A stretch of 64,000 nucleotides of DNA from Erinaceus europaeus (GCF_950295315.1 NC_080164.1:14190427-14254426), one strand, 5' to 3'. Positions 23,525 through 35,315 are shown, counted from the first letter of the stretch. Numbers and translations: made by a program. Notes: generated by a model not told the origin, from the letters alone.

Positions 23525-23655
23525 GAGCTCAGAGGTGGCAAAGTGGCTACAGTGCAGGCTTACAAACGGGAGGACTTAAATTTGATCCCTGGTCTCACAT
23601 GTGCCAGAGAGATGCTATGGTGTTTGCGCTCTCATTAATAAGTTAATTTTTTTAA
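23525..23655 (+). mobile_element. SINE type C, worn
   Basis: AGAGGTGGCAAAGTGGCTAC head and TTTGATCCCTGGTCTCACA; ends TTAATTTTTTTAAA. Confidence 0.7.
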
Positions 23656-23820
23656 ATGTAATGCAAACATTTAAACTGAATAAAAACTGATTTTTTTTCT
23701 ACAGGAGAAATAGGTCTATTTAAATGATGGATGATGGAGAAAAATATAGCAACCCACTCAATCAACATGCTAATTCTTTAAGAATGTACTTTTTTAAAAA
23801 AATAATTTTTATTTATTTAT

Positions 23821-25540
23821 TGTATACTGAAAATTATGAGTCACTACTCAAGGAAATTGAGAAAAACACAAAGAAGTGAAAGACATTCCGTGTTCATGGG
23901 TTGGAAGAATTAACATCATCAAAATGAATATACTACCCAAAGCCATATACAGATTTAATGCTATCCCCATCAAGATTACAACCACATTTTTTAGGAGAAT
24001 AGAACAAATGCTACAAATGTTTATCTGGAACCAGAAAAGACCAAGAATTGCCAAAACAATCTTGAGAAGAAAGAACAGAACTGGAGGCATCACACTCCCA
24101 GATCTCAAATTGTATTATAGGGCCACTGTCATCAAAACTTCTTGGTACTGGAACATGAATAGACACACTGACCAGTGGAATAGAATTGAGAGCCCAGAAG
24201 TAAGCCGCCACACCTGTGGACATCTAATCTTTGACAAAGATTCCCAGACTATTAAATGGGGAAAGCAGAGTCTCTTCAACAAATGGTGTTGGAAACAATG
24301 GGTTGAAACATGCAGAAGAATGAAACTGAATCACTGTATTTCACCAAATACAAAAGTAAATTCCAAGTGGATCAAGGACTTGGATGTTAGACCAGAAACT
24401 ATCAGATACTTAGAGAAAAATATTGGCAAAATTCTTTTCCGCATAAATTTTAAAGACATCTTCAATGAAATGAATCCAATTACAAAGAAGACTAAGGCAA
24501 GTATAAACCTATGGGACTACATCAAATTAAAAAGCTTCTTCACAGCAAAAGAAACCACTACCCAAACCAAGAGACCCCTCACAGAATGGGAGAAGATCTT
24601 ACATGCCATACATCAGACAAGAGTTTAATAACCAACATATATAAAGAGCTTGCCAGACTCAACCACAAGAAAACAAATGAGGGCAAAGGGTAGATAGCAT
24701 AATGGTTATGCAAAGAGACTCCCATGCCTGAGGCTTCAAAGTCCCAGGTTCTATCCCCTGTACCACCATAAGCCAGAGCTGAGCAGTGCTCTGGTTAAAA
24801 AAAAAAAAAAAAAACCTGTCTGTTTAGTTCTTGCAAATGTTATGCATGTAGAAACTATTGTATTTACTGTCGAATGTAAAACATTAAGTCCCCAATAAAG
24901 AAATAAAAAAAAAGAAAGAAAAGAAAAGAAAACAAATGACTCCATCCAAAAATGAGGAGAGGCCATGGACAGAATATTCACCACAGAACACAGAAGAGAT
25001 ACACAAACCTGAGAAACACATGAAAAAATGTTCCAAGTCTTTGATTGTCAGAGAAATGCAAATAAAGACAACAACGAGATACCACTTCACTCCTGTGAGA
25101 ATGTCATACATCAGAAAAGGTAACAGCTACAAACGCTGGAGAGGTTGTGGGGTCAAAGGAACCCTCCTGCACTGCTGGTGGGAATGTCAATTGGTCCAAC
25201 CTCTGTGGAGAACAGTCCGGAGAACTCTTAGAAGGCTAGAAATGGACCTACCCTATGATCCTGCAATTCCTCTCCTAGGGATATATCCTAAGGAACCCAA
25301 CACACCCATCCAAAAAGATCTGTGTACACATATGTTCTTGGCAGCGCAATTAGTAATAGCCAAAACCTGGAAGCAACCCAGGTGTCCAACAACAGATGAG
25401 TGGCTGAGCAAGTTGTGGTATATATATATATTACTCAGCTATTAAAAATGGTGACTTCACAGGGAAATGTTATGCATGTACAAATTATTGTATTTACTGT
25501 CGAATGTAAAACATTAATTCCCCAATAAAGAAATTAAAAA
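23821..25540 (+). mobile_element. 5'-truncated L1, ORF2 C-terminal part and 3' tail
   Basis: The open stretch 23876-24628 encodes the L1 ORF2p region after the reverse transcriptase, with [34 protein letters not shown] and [10 protein letters not shown]. The frame resumes at 24940-25430 with [10 protein letters not shown], then [17 protein letters not shown], which includes part of the C-terminal Cys motif, and [12 protein letters not shown]. It ends at CAATAAAGAAATTAAAAAC. A separate insertion (24681-24925) splits it, and the 3'UTR is internally shortened relative to the copy at 26182-26550. It is defective: no endonuclease or RT core is present. Confidence 0.93.
24681..24925 (+). mobile_element. 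SINE type D / L1 3'-end chimera with single 14-bp TSD
   Basis: The insert sits inside the L1 and is flanked by AAGAAAACAAATGA at 24667-24680 and 24926-24939. Its first half is a type D SINE with its own A18 tail (24690-24815). Its second half is the last 90 bp or so of an L1 3'UTR (TGTTATGCATGTAGAAAC to CCCCAATAAAG). A single TSD around both halves indicates one insertion event. Confidence 0.85.
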
Positions 25541-25805
25541 CAAGAACTCCAACAAAAAAACATTAAAAATAAGTAAAATAAAATAGGTGCTAAAAAAACT
25601 CTATACTTATCCAGAAGTCCTGAACAATAGTCATAAACAATACAATGTAAACAGGGGCAGCAAGGTCACTTTTATTTTGTAGTAACATAAAGAACTAGAA
25701 CCCTAAGTCAAAATTACATCTGCCTTTAAATCTCTGCATAAATACAAAAAAGTAAAAACAGAAATGCTTATCATGCTTCGTATTTAAAAAAAAAAACAAA
25801 AACCA

Positions 25806-26129
25806 GGAGGCCAGTGCTAGCGCAGCGGGTTAAATGCACATGCTGCAAAGTGCAAGGATTGGCACAAGGATCCCAGTTCAAGCCCTTGGCTCCGCCCTGC
25901 AGAAGGGGGGGGCCACTTCGTAAGTCGTGAAGCAGGTCTGCAGGTGTCTGTCTTTCTCTCTCCCTCTCTGTCTTCCCCATCTCTCTCGATTTCTCTCTGT
26001 CCTATCCAACAACAGCAGCAATGGCAACAATAACAGTAACAACAACAAGGGCAACAAAATGGGAAAAATGGCCTCCAGGAGCAGTGGATTCGTAGTGCAG
26101 GCACCGAGCCTCAGCGATAACCTGGAGGC

Positions 26130-26130
<1 letters not shown>
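25806..26130 (+). mobile_element. SINE type A joined to L1 3' end
   Basis: GCTAGCGCAGCGGGTTAAAT head to GATAACCTGGAGGCC. It lacks the usual A tail and passes directly into a CA repeat and L1 3' sequence. Confidence 0.88.

Positions 26131-26181
<51 letters not shown>
26131..26181 (+). repeat. CA dinucleotide repeat
   Basis: About 24 CA units, at the place where L1 3' ends carry a natural TATACACA stretch before the ATGGAATACTACTCAGC motif. Confidence 0.95.
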
Positions 26182-26183
<2 letters not shown>

Positions 26184-26550
26184 GGAATACTACTCAGCCA
26201 CTAAAAATGGTGAGTTCACCGTTTTCAACACATCTTGGATGGAGCTTGAAGAAATCATGTTAAGTGAAATAAGTCAGAAAGAGAAGGATGAATATGGGAT
26301 GGTCTCACTCTCAGGCAGAAGTTGAAAAACAAGATCAGAAGAGAAAACACAAGTAGAACCTGAACTGGAGTTGGTGTACTGCACCAAAGTAAGAGACTCT
26401 GGGGTGGGTGGGGGGAATACAGGACCAAAAAAGATGACAGTGGACCTAGTGGCAGTTGTATTTTTATGTGGAAAACTGAGAAATGTTATGCATGTACAAA
26501 CGATCGTATTTACTGTGGAATGTAAAACATTAATCGCCAATAAAGAAATT
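26182..26550 (+). mobile_element. L1 3'UTR
   Basis: Starts AATGGAATACTACTCAGCC, then GATGGAGCTTGAAGAAATCA, TACTGCACCAAAGTAAGAG, a G-rich block and CAATAAAGAAATTAAAAAC. It is the most complete L1 3' end in the window. Confidence 0.92.
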
Positions 26551-26850
26551 AAAAACTGAGTTGGGCGATAGGGCAGCGGGTTAAGTGCATGTGGCACAAA
26601 AGCACAAGGACCAGCGGAAGGATCCCAGTTCAAGCCCCCGGCTCCCCACCTGCAGGGGAGTCGCTTCACAAGTGGTTAAGCAGGTCTGCAGGTGTCTGTC
26701 TTTCTCTCCCCCTCTCTGTCTTTCCCTCTTCTCTCCATTTCTCTCTGTCCTATCCAGTAACAACGGCATCAATAATAACTACAACAATAAAACAACAAAG
26801 GCAACAAAAGGGAATAAATAATAAATATTTTAAAAAGCTTTTAAAAAAAT
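26551..26850 (+). mobile_element. SINE type A behind L1 end
   Basis: GGGCGATAGGGCAGCGGGTT head; ends in an AATAAATATTTT tail. AATTAAAAAC occurs before and after it and is probably its TSD. Confidence 0.88.
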
Positions 26851-27524
26851 TAAAAACAAAAGAAAAAAGAGCAAGAAAGAAAACCAAGCACGTTCACTAT
26901 GACATTTTTACATAAGCTAGGCAACCACTCATGTATTTCCTACGAATACATTGTCTTCATTTTTCAATGAATACTGTCAACTATACCAGGAACTGAGCCA
27001 TGTGATGCCTACACAGCAGTGAACAAAGCAGGCTCTACTTTCCAGGATCCTTCAGGAACAGCAATTTATGTGCACACACATAAACATCTCCCCCATTCTT
27101 CCCTGCCTCCCAAAATTCCCTGCGTAATAACGGCAACAAAAAGCTACAGGGTACTGATGTGGGCGCCCAATCAGACTGAAGCCATCCCGAAAGGTCCCTC
27201 TGCAGACGTAGCTTTTAGATGGAGACGTGAAGATATACCACATAGGACCAAACAAAGGAGAACTGCAGCTGTCACATACCAAAGTAGCTTCCAGAACCAA
27301 GGCCCCTGAGAGGGAGGGGGGAACCTCTGCAGGTCTGGAAAATATCGTATGAAAAGTTCTGAAGTAAAATAACGGTGGTGATTCCAAGAAGATGCAAATT
27401 GGCCTGTGCAGAGATGAGTCTGACTGGCGGCATTCCAGTTCACATTGTGGCCTAGATGCCAGTTAAAAGACCTGAGTGGGAAAGTGAAATAGCTCCAACT
27501 AACATCCTCAAAAGATCATTTCTG

Positions 27525-27729
27525 AGGTGCCGGGTGGTGGTGCACCTGGTTGAGCGCACTTATTACAATGCACAAGAACCCGGGTTTGAGCCCCCGGTCC
27601 CCACCTGCAGGTGGAAAGTTTTGTGAGTGGTGAAGCAGGGCTGCAGGTATTTCTCTGTTTCTCTCTTTCTCTATCACCCCCTTCCCTCTTAATTTCTGGC
27701 TGTCTCTATCCAATAAATAAATTTTTTAA
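27525..27729 (+). mobile_element. SINE type B with 14-bp TSD
   Basis: Duplication AAAGATCATTTCTG at 27511-27524 and 27730-27743. Confidence 0.94.
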
Positions 27730-27807
27730 AAAGATCATTTCTGTTATTTGGAGTAAAGATTGTGTGGAGACGACAACCAGAGAGCATAGCTGAAAGGTTC
27801 TTCTTTT

Positions 27808-28082
27808 TTTAAGATTTATCTATTTTCCTTTTTGTTGCTCTTTTTTATTATTGTAGTTATTATTGTTGTTAGAGATATTGTTGTTGGATAAGACAGAGAG
27901 AAATAGAGAAAGGAGGGGAAGACAGAGGGGGACAGAAAGACAGACACCTGCAGACCTGCTTCATTGTTTGTGAAGCGACTCCCCTGCAGGTGGGGAGCCA
28001 GGGGCTGGAACCGGGATCCTTGGGCCGGTCCTCGTGCTTTGCGCCACGTGCGCTTAACCCGCTGCGCTACCGCCGGACTTCC
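27808..28082 (-). mobile_element. SINE type A, antisense
   Basis: TTTTTTTAAGATTTATC start, then the GA-rich centre, ending CGCTGCGCTACCGCCGGACTT. Confidence 0.9.
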
Positions 28083-28316
28083 CAAGGCGTTATTTTTCTA
28101 GTGAAAGAGCGGAGCAACTTAAAAAGGGGTAGCAATGGTGGAGTAAGAGAATACTACAGATCTGAAATGTGATCTCACTGACAAATCTGATAATAAAGTG
28201 GGACAGAAGGTATCAAAAATAAGTAGTTCCTAGGATTTTTAAAAACATAGAAACTGCGGGGGGGGGGGGAGAGGAGGAGGAGCTGATCATAAAAATGCAA
28301 AAATAAAAACAATGAT

Positions 28317-28676
28317 CGGGGGTCGGGCGGTGGCGCAGTGGGTTAAGCGCACGTGGCGCAATGCGCAGGGACCGGTGTAAGGATCCCGGTTCGAGCCCCC
28401 GGCTCCCCACCTGCAGGGGAGTCACTTCACAGGTGGTGAAGCAGGTCTGCAGGTGTCTATCTTTCTCTCCCCCTCTCTGTCTTCCCCTCCTCTCTCCATT
28501 TCTCTCTGTCCTATCCAACAACAAAGCAACGTCAACAATGGCAATAATAACCGCAACGAGGCTGCAACAATTAGGGCAACAAAAAGGGGGAAAATGGCCT
28601 CCAGGAGCGGTGGATTCATGGTGCAGGCACCGAGCCCAGCAATAACCCTGGAGGGGAAAAAAAAAAAAAGAAGGCA
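28317..28676 (+). mobile_element. SINE type A
   Basis: Well kept: GGCGGTGGCGCAGTGGGTT head, CGCAACGAGGCTGCAAC variant in the tail, CCCTGGAGGGG end. The same GAGGCTGCAAC variant occurs in the antisense copies at 29118 and 55395, marking a subfamily. Confidence 0.92.
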
Positions 28677-28697
28677 GGTATCTGTAAAATACTCTCA

Positions 28698-28770
28698 CCA
28701 ATGAGTCAGAAAGAGAAGGATGAATATGGAATCATCTCACTCAGAAGTTGTGTTTCCCTAAAACTTAGTG
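28698..28770 (+). mobile_element. L1 3' fragment
   Basis: CAATGAGTCAGAAAGAGAAG and GATGAATATGGAATCATCTC match the L1 3'UTR at 26265-26310. Confidence 0.7.
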
Positions 28771-29117
28771 TGTAGACACTAAGAAAACAGGGCCCAGAGC
28801 CCTGAGCACAGTGGCACCTGCCCCTTTATCCAGTTGTCAACTTTCCCGAGTAACTCACAACAAGCTGACCAGGTTCTTTTTTCTTTTCCACACAAAGAGA
28901 GCACACTTTGTCTTGCTTATCAGCGGGGCTTGCTCAGATGGACCCTTCCCGCAGGTGGGATAGGGGATTCACTGGCCATGGTCATATTGATTCGTTTTAG
29001 CAGAAAGTCTTCTCTGCTGAGGGGAAGGAGAAGATTGTCTCAGCTGTGTTCTACTTACTCAGCTGGAGAGTTACCCCTTTGCATAGCTATCTCCTCCTGA
29101 CATCTTTCTTAATCATT

Positions 29118-29470
29118 GTTTTTTTTTTTTTTCCCTCCAGGGTTATTGCTGGGCTCGGTGCCTGCACCATAAATCCATCGCTCCTGGAGGCCATTTTCCC
29201 CCTTTTTGTTGCCCTAGTTGTTGCAGCCTCGTTGCGGTTATTATTGCCATTGTTGACGTTGCTTTGTTGTTGGATAGGACAGAGAGAAATGGAGAGAGGA
29301 GGGGAAGACAGAGAGGGGGAGAGAAAGACAGACACCTGCAGACCTGCTTCACTGCCTGTGAAGCGACTCCCCTGCACGTGGGGAGCCGGGGGCTCGAACC
29401 GGGATCCTTAAGCCAGTCCCTGTGCTTTGCGCCACGTGTGCTTAACCCACTGCGCCACCGCCCGACTCCC
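29118..29470 (-). mobile_element. SINE type A, antisense (GAGGCTGCAAC subfamily)
   Basis: Poly-T, TCCAGGGTTATTGCTGGGC to CACTGCGCCACCGCCCGACT. Nearly identical to the copy at 28317 in the opposite orientation, so the two could form a long hairpin in RNA. Confidence 0.92.
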
Positions 29471-30774
29471 TCTGCCTTCCTTTTTTATGACAGAAACAGA
29501 GAGGGGAAGAGGGGGAGAGAGAAAAGAGTTGTAGCATTATCTCACCGCTCGTGAAGGCGGAGAGCTTGGTGCAAAGTGTGTTTTAATGGCTGCCCCCCTT
29601 CAGCCCATGCCCCCCATTACTCTCTTTTTCAAGGCTGTTTTCACTACCCAACGTCTTTTTCATTTTCAAATGGGCATTCAAATCAGCTTGTCAAGCTCTA
29701 TAAAATGTGATGTGAATTCTGATCGGGATAATGTTGAGTCTGTGGTTCAGTTTGGGGAGAACTAACATTCCCATGATGTCATCTCCAGTGCATATACACC
29801 AACTATTCTCCATTTATCTAGGTCTTCACACTTTCTCAGCAAAAATGTACTGTTTTTAATGTACAAGTCTTCCTTGTCTTTTGTCAGACTGATTCATATT
29901 TCATGTTTTTTCACATTCTGTGAATAATTTAGACTTCTACTATCCTACTGCCTGTTGTTCATAGACAGTTTTTCTAATCAGTTTTACTAAGCTTGTATCC
30001 TTCAACGTCACTGAACTTAGCATTCCCAATAAAGTCTTTGTAGAGTCCATGGCATTCTCTTACGAGATACCTTGCTGTCTAAAAATGTGGCTTCACTTCT
30101 TCCTTTTCAAACGGAATGCCTGTGCTTTCTTTTTCTTACCTTACTAAACTAGCCGCAGCCTTCATTTTAATGTTGGGTGGTTGCACTAGTCATGGGAGGA
30201 GGAGGAGGAGCAGGAGGAGGAAGTAGTTTTAGAGAAAAAAGTGAACATTTCCCAATGTGAACTGTAGGTTTCTTGTTGATGTCTGTGGTGACAGTGAGAT
30301 GGTCCTTTCTAATTCTAGCTTACTGACAGTTTTTAATCAGGAAAAGAGATTGGATTTTATCAAATGCCTTCCTGCATTGATTTGAAATAATCATCTTTTT
30401 TTCCTTTATCTGTTGGTACAATGAATTATTAGTTTCCTGAAATAAGACTTAACTTAATCATAATTTACCAAAAATTATGTTCATGAAAGATACTGGTCCA
30501 TTTTTCCTTGTAGCTTCTCTTGGCATTATTATCAGAGAAATGCTGATCCATTAGGTCAGGAAGAATTCCCTACAATTCAATTTTCTGGAAGAGTCTATGC
30601 ATTATTTCTTCCTTAAATGTTTAGTAAAATTAGGCATAAAGGAAGACACTAGAATCTGACCTTTCCTTGGTTTTTCTGTTTATTTGTTTGAATGTATTTA
30701 TATGAGAATTTCACCTGAGACAGAGAAAAGACAGTACACACATGTGGTATTGGGAGCCTCAGAAACACCAATCC

Positions 30775-30985
30775 TCATAAGGACTGGCATAAGGATCCCG
30801 GTTCGAGCCCCCAGCTCCCCACCTGCAGGGGAGTCGCTTCACAGGTGGTGAAGCAGGTCTGCAGGTGTCTATCTTTCTCTCCCCCCTCTGTCTTCCCCTC
30901 CTCTTTCCATTTCTCTCTGTCCTATCCAATAACGATGACAATAATAAAACAAGTGCAACAAAAGGGGATATTCTAAAAAAAAAAA
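30775..30985 (+). mobile_element. SINE type A, 5' truncated
   Basis: Starts at AAGGACTGGCATAAGGATCC, so the A-box part is missing. The tail is ACGATGACAATAATAAAAC. Confidence 0.87.
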
Positions 30986-31439
30986 GGAAAAAAACCGCAA
31001 ATCCTGCATTCTACCAGCTGAGTCATTTCCCCACCTGGCCTTAAATTTTTAACTATTACCTCAACTTATTTACTGAAGTACCGCCTAGTCATATAATCCA
31101 TTTCTTATTTCATGAGCTGAGACATGTGCATCTTTCAATGAATTTGTCTGATTTAACTAAACCAAGTGTATTGGCATTAAAATGTTCCTAATATTTCTTT
31201 ATTGTTTTCTTAATCTGTAGAAAATGTACTTGTGTCATCTTGTTATTGGTAATTTGTACCTCCTCATTATCTTGATCAGTTCCACTGATTTTACAATTAG
31301 TGATTTTTCGATGTACTAGGCTCTATCTAGTTTTGAAAGAAGAGTGCTGAAATCGCCAAGATTAGCCATACATTTCTCTTTGCAGGCCTTCTAAGAGAAC
31401 AGCTCTTGGTTGTACTGGATTTCTCAAATTTCTTGCTTT

Positions 31440-31690
31440 AATTTTTCTACCAACAAAATTATTGCGTGCATGGTGAAGCCACCTCTTGAGGGTCTCCCCC
31501 CACCCCACCCGACAGACAGAAAAAAAAGGAGGGGATTGTTGTATGAGAGGAAGACAGCTGTAACCCTGTTTTACCTACCACTCATGCAGCTTCTCCCCCT
31601 GCAGGTGGGGACCAGGAGCTTGAACTCAGGTCTTATCACATAGTAACATGCACTCTACTGAGTATGTCACACTGCCCACTCCCAAGTTTG
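31440..31690 (-). mobile_element. SINE type B, antisense
   Basis: CCCCCTGCAGGTGGGGACCA and TTGAACTCAGGTCTTATCAC in reverse order. Confidence 0.7.
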
Positions 31691-31969
31691 TGTTCTCCTT
31701 CAATGACATACTCGAATCTGTAATATTTCCATTCTTCCTCTTACCCTGGGTTCCCCTTATTTCTGACTTCACAAGCTGGAAACTATGTTCATTCCTTCGA
31801 GACTATTCTTCTTTTCTAATTTAAGTATTTAGTGCTACAAACCCCACTACCAACACCACACACCAGCTGTGTCTTTTGCATTTTGATATGTTTTCATTTT
31901 ACTCAGTTCAAGACATTTAAATTTCCTCTTGATTTCTTTAGAAAAGGGTCATTTAGAAACGTGTTGTTT

Positions 31970-32274
31970 GGGAGTCGGGCTGTAGCGCAGCGGGTTAAGC
32001 GCAGGTGGCGCAAAGCACAAGGACCGGCATAAGGATCCCGGTTCGAACCCTGGCTCCCCACCTGCAGGGGAGTCGCTTCACGGGCGGTGAAGCAGGTCTG
32101 CAGGTGTCTATCTTTCTCTCCTCCTCTCTGTTTTCCCCTCCTCTCTTCATTTCTCTCTGTCCTATCCAACAATGACAACAACAATAATAACTACAACAAT
32201 AAAAAAACAACAAGGGCAACAAAAGGGAATAAATAAATAAAATAAATATTTTTAAAAAAATTAAAAAAAAAAAA
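31970..32274 (+). mobile_element. SINE type A with 15-bp TSD
   Basis: Perfect duplication AGAAACGTGTTGTTT at 31955-31969 and 32275-32289. Inserted into the old antisense L1. Confidence 0.95.
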
Positions 32275-32649
32275 AGAAACGTGTTGTTTAAAGTTCAAAC
32301 ACTTTCTTCAGGTTCACTTTCGTTTGCTGATTTCTAGCTTAATTTCATTGTGGTAAGAGAATATACTTAGGGCTTCAATGCTTTTTCTTTATTGAGATCT
32401 GTTTTATTTACCCAAACACAGTCTGTCTTGGTAAATACTACAATACACTTGGAAAAAGTATATATATCTGCTGTGTTGGGGAAAAGTACGTTATAAATGT
32501 TATTTACTGGTTTCATGTTCATGGACAAAGTTGTTTCAGATCTTTACTAATTTTCTATCTTCACTTTTATAAAGGGAGTGTTTTAGTGGTTTACTGTGCA
32601 GTAACTGGCACGTTGTTACAAGTTAACTGCAGCACACTCTCCCCAAAAC

Positions 32650-32960
32650 CTAGGTCCTTTCTTACTACACATCAGCACCCAAAGGTTCTCTTCAGGTCGC
32701 CCTTCCCCTCCTCTCCCCAGAATCCACTGCTTTGATGGGATACACCATATCCAGGCCAAGTTTCTGTTCTCCTTCCCTGTCCCTGTTTCTTAAGTCCTGC
32801 CTGTATGTGAGATTGTTCGGTATTTCTCTCTCTTTTTGGCTTACCCCACCTAACATTTTGTCTTCAAGTCCATCCAAGATGACACGAAGGAAATGGCTTC
32901 ATCGGTTTTTAAGCTGAGCGGCACTCCATCATGTATCTATTCTGTTTTACAGCTGTGTGT
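32650..32960 (-). mobile_element. Old antisense L1 3' end
   Basis: TCTTCAAGTCCATCCAAGATG and TTGGCTTACCCCACCTAACA are the reverse of the GATGGAGCTTGAAG and AAGTGAAATAAGTCAG motifs of the L1 3'UTR at 26220-26280, with many changes. Confidence 0.6.
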
Positions 32961-33024
32961 TATGACGGATTTTCTATGTATTAGCTCTCATTTTGAGAGA
33001 GGTCTTCAAACTTCAAGTTTAGGG

Positions 33025-33272
33025 GGGTCGGGTGGTAGCGCAGCAGGTTGAGCGCACGTGGCGCAAAGTGCAAGGACCAGCGTAAGGATCCCAGTTCAAG
33101 CCCCCGGCTCCCCACCTGCAGAGGAGTCACTTCAAAGGTGGTGAAGCAGGTCAGTAGGTGTCTGTCTTTCTCTCCCCCTCTGTCCTCCTCTCCTCTCTCC
33201 ATTTCTCTCTGTCCTATCCAACAATGACAACATCAATAACAACGATAACCACAACAACTATTAAAAAAAAAA
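33025..33272 (+). mobile_element. SINE type A
   Basis: GGGGTCGGGTGGTAGCGCAG head to an A tail of 12 before GCTTCAAATTT. TCAAACTTCAAG / GCTTCAAATTTC around it may be a worn TSD. Confidence 0.9.
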
Positions 33273-33589
33273 AGCTTCAAATTTCCCAGATCAAATCGAG
33301 GACATTTACAGTTAATATTCATATACTTTTCCTATATTTGGAGCTACACTCTTCCCTGATCTAACTTTCTAGTCTTTCAATTCTAACACAATCTCCCCAG
33401 ACAATACTTTTTGTCCACCTGCATGTTAGCTGTGGGTGTTAGGTCAAAAAAAAGCTTCGAATTTAATCATAAATTTTTTCTATGTGCCCTTGCCCTTTTC
33501 TGTGTGTCTGTTTTATGGATTTTTAATATATTTTACATAGTTGTAACTTTTCAGAATTGCTGTGAGTGGTGATTAAGAAGTAATCATCT

Positions 33590-33872
33590 GGGAGTAAGGC
33601 TGTAGCGCAGCGGGTTAAGCGCAGGTGGCGCAAAGCACAAGGACCAGCATAAGGATCCCGGTTCGAACCCCGGCTCCCCAACTGCAGGGGAGTCGCTTCA
33701 CAGGCGGTGAAGCAGGTCTGCAGGTGTCTATCTTTCTCTCCTCCTCTCTGTCTTCCCCTCCTCTCTCCATTTCTCTCTGTCCTATCCAACAACAACAACA
33801 ATAATAATAACTACAACAATAAAACAACAAGGGCAACAAAAGGGAATAAATAAATAAAATATTAAAAAAAAA
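33590..33872 (+). mobile_element. SINE type A, shared target site
   Basis: Flanked by AGAAGTAATCATCT at 33576-33589 and 33873-33886. Confidence 0.94.
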
Positions 33873-33886
33873 AGAAGTAATCATCT

Positions 33887-34105
33887 AGGGGCTGGGCAGT
33901 GGTGCACCTGGTTGAGTGCACATATTACAGTGTGCAAGGGCCTGGGTTCAAGCCCCCAGTCCCCACTTGCAGGGGGAGAGCCTCACAAGTGGTGAAGCAG
34001 TGCTGCAGGTGTCTCTGTGTTTCTCTCTCTATCTCCCCCTTCCCTGTCAATTTCTGGCTGTTTCTACCCAATAAAGATAATAATAAGGAAAAAATAATTT
34101 TAAAA
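33887..34105 (+). mobile_element. SINE type B, shared target site
   Basis: Lies directly behind the previous SINE. AAGTAATCATCT appears again at 34106-34117, so the same target was used twice. Confidence 0.93.
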
Positions 34106-34119
34106 AAGTAATCATCTCA

Positions 34120-34260
34120 GGGCTAAAGCAACATCACAGTGATTATACAATAAGACTTTCATGTCTGTAGTTCCCAGGTCCTCAGCTGAATTCCCACCAG
34201 CACCGCAGGTCAGAACTGAACAGTACAAGCGAGCGAGCGAGCGACACACACACACACACT
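34120..34260 (+). mobile_element. SINE type D, worn
   Basis: GGGCTAAAGCAACATCACAG head and AGTTCCCAGGTCCTCAGC; ends in GAGCGAGCGAGC and a short CA repeat. Confidence 0.65.
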
Positions 34261-34597
34261 GGAGACAATCACCCAGATACGTTTTATTCTCGGTCCTGGA
34301 ATCTGCTTTGGCAGGCGACAGCTCCAGCCCCTCTGTCTGGTCCTATGCGGTCTGTCTTCTTCACGCTTTGCGTGGAACCTATTCTCTTTCTACGCAAAGT
34401 CAGTGTCTTATCAAAGAGCTATGACTAGCAGTGCGTCACTCCCATAAAGTAGATTTCTCACTTTATTTGGTTATTTAGACCAGGAATTAGCCTCCCCCCC
34501 CCCCCCATAGGAACAGAGGGTAAGTATCTTAGGCTTTGCAGGCTATAAGGACACTGCTAAGACAAAAGCAGTTATGGACATAAAAACATAAATTAAG

Positions 34598-34858
34598 GGA
34601 GTTGGATGGTAGTGCAGTGGGTTAAGCGCAGGAATCGACGTGAGGATCTCGGTTCGAGCCCCCAGCTCCCCACCTGCAGGGGAGTCGCTTCACAGGCGGT
34701 GAAGCAGGTCTGCAGGTGTCTATCTTTCTCTCCCCCTGTCTTCCCCTCCTCTCTCCATTTCTCTCTGTCCTATCCAACAACAATAACATCAGTAACAACA
34801 GCAACAAAAAACAAGGGCAACGAAAGGGAAAATAAAAATAAATAAATGAATATTAAAA
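34598..34858 (+). mobile_element. SINE type A with shortened head
   Basis: GGAGTTGGATGGTAGTGCAG head; the segment between the A-box and GGATCTCGGTTCG is shorter than in other copies. Confidence 0.9.
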
Positions 34859-35159
34859 AAGTTAAGACACATCAGTATCTACAGAGATTACTGGAATCAC
34901 TGCTAAATGATTTTTGTGACAGTGTTTCTTTGATATTTTAGTGAACAGAACTATACCGATTAAGCTTTTTCAAACTGTTAAGAAAGATTAACATTTCAAG
35001 GACAAAACTTATTAAAGAAAAGAACGCTATTTACTAGGTTGTGAGTGTCATTATTTTGCCTTCTCAGACACACAAAAGTCAGTGAAAGAAAGATATCAGA
35101 TAAATCTATACTAAGACTTACAAGCAAACAGAGAGGACTCCCAGGAGAAGTTTTCTTAT

Positions 35160-35315
35160 TTGTTTTTTGTTTTTGTTTTAGCTGGAGACAGGCAGTGGGA
35201 GAGACCAACATCAGTGGGGTCTTTCACAGGCTGGGGGCTGGATTTGAACCTAGGTCGTGTACATGGCAAAGTAGCACAGTATACAAGTGAGCTCTTTCAT
35301 CAGCTCACAGCTCTT
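35160..35315 (-). mobile_element. Antisense tRNA-like repeat, type E related
   Basis: GGATTTGAACCTAGGTCGTG and GCAAAGTAGCACAGTATACA followed by GTGAGCTCTTTC read in reverse as a type E head. Confidence 0.6.

Larger units (their letters stand above)
29640..32640 (-). mobile_element. Old antisense L1 (ORF2 region), interrupted
   Basis: Scattered matches in antisense to L1 ORF2: TTTTATCAAATGCCTTCCTGC, TTCTGGAAGAGTCTATGC, CTTCCTTAAATGTTTAGTAA and ATCTGCTGTGTTGG. The coding frame is gone. Younger SINEs at 30775, 31440 and 31970 lie inside it, which dates them later. The limits are approximate. Confidence 0.65.

Noticed and set aside
33598..33670. tRNA gene-like A-box and B-box at SINE heads (here and at many other places)
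   Set aside because: They are followed by CT-rich and A-rich SINE bodies and TSDs, and do not fold as complete tRNA genes.
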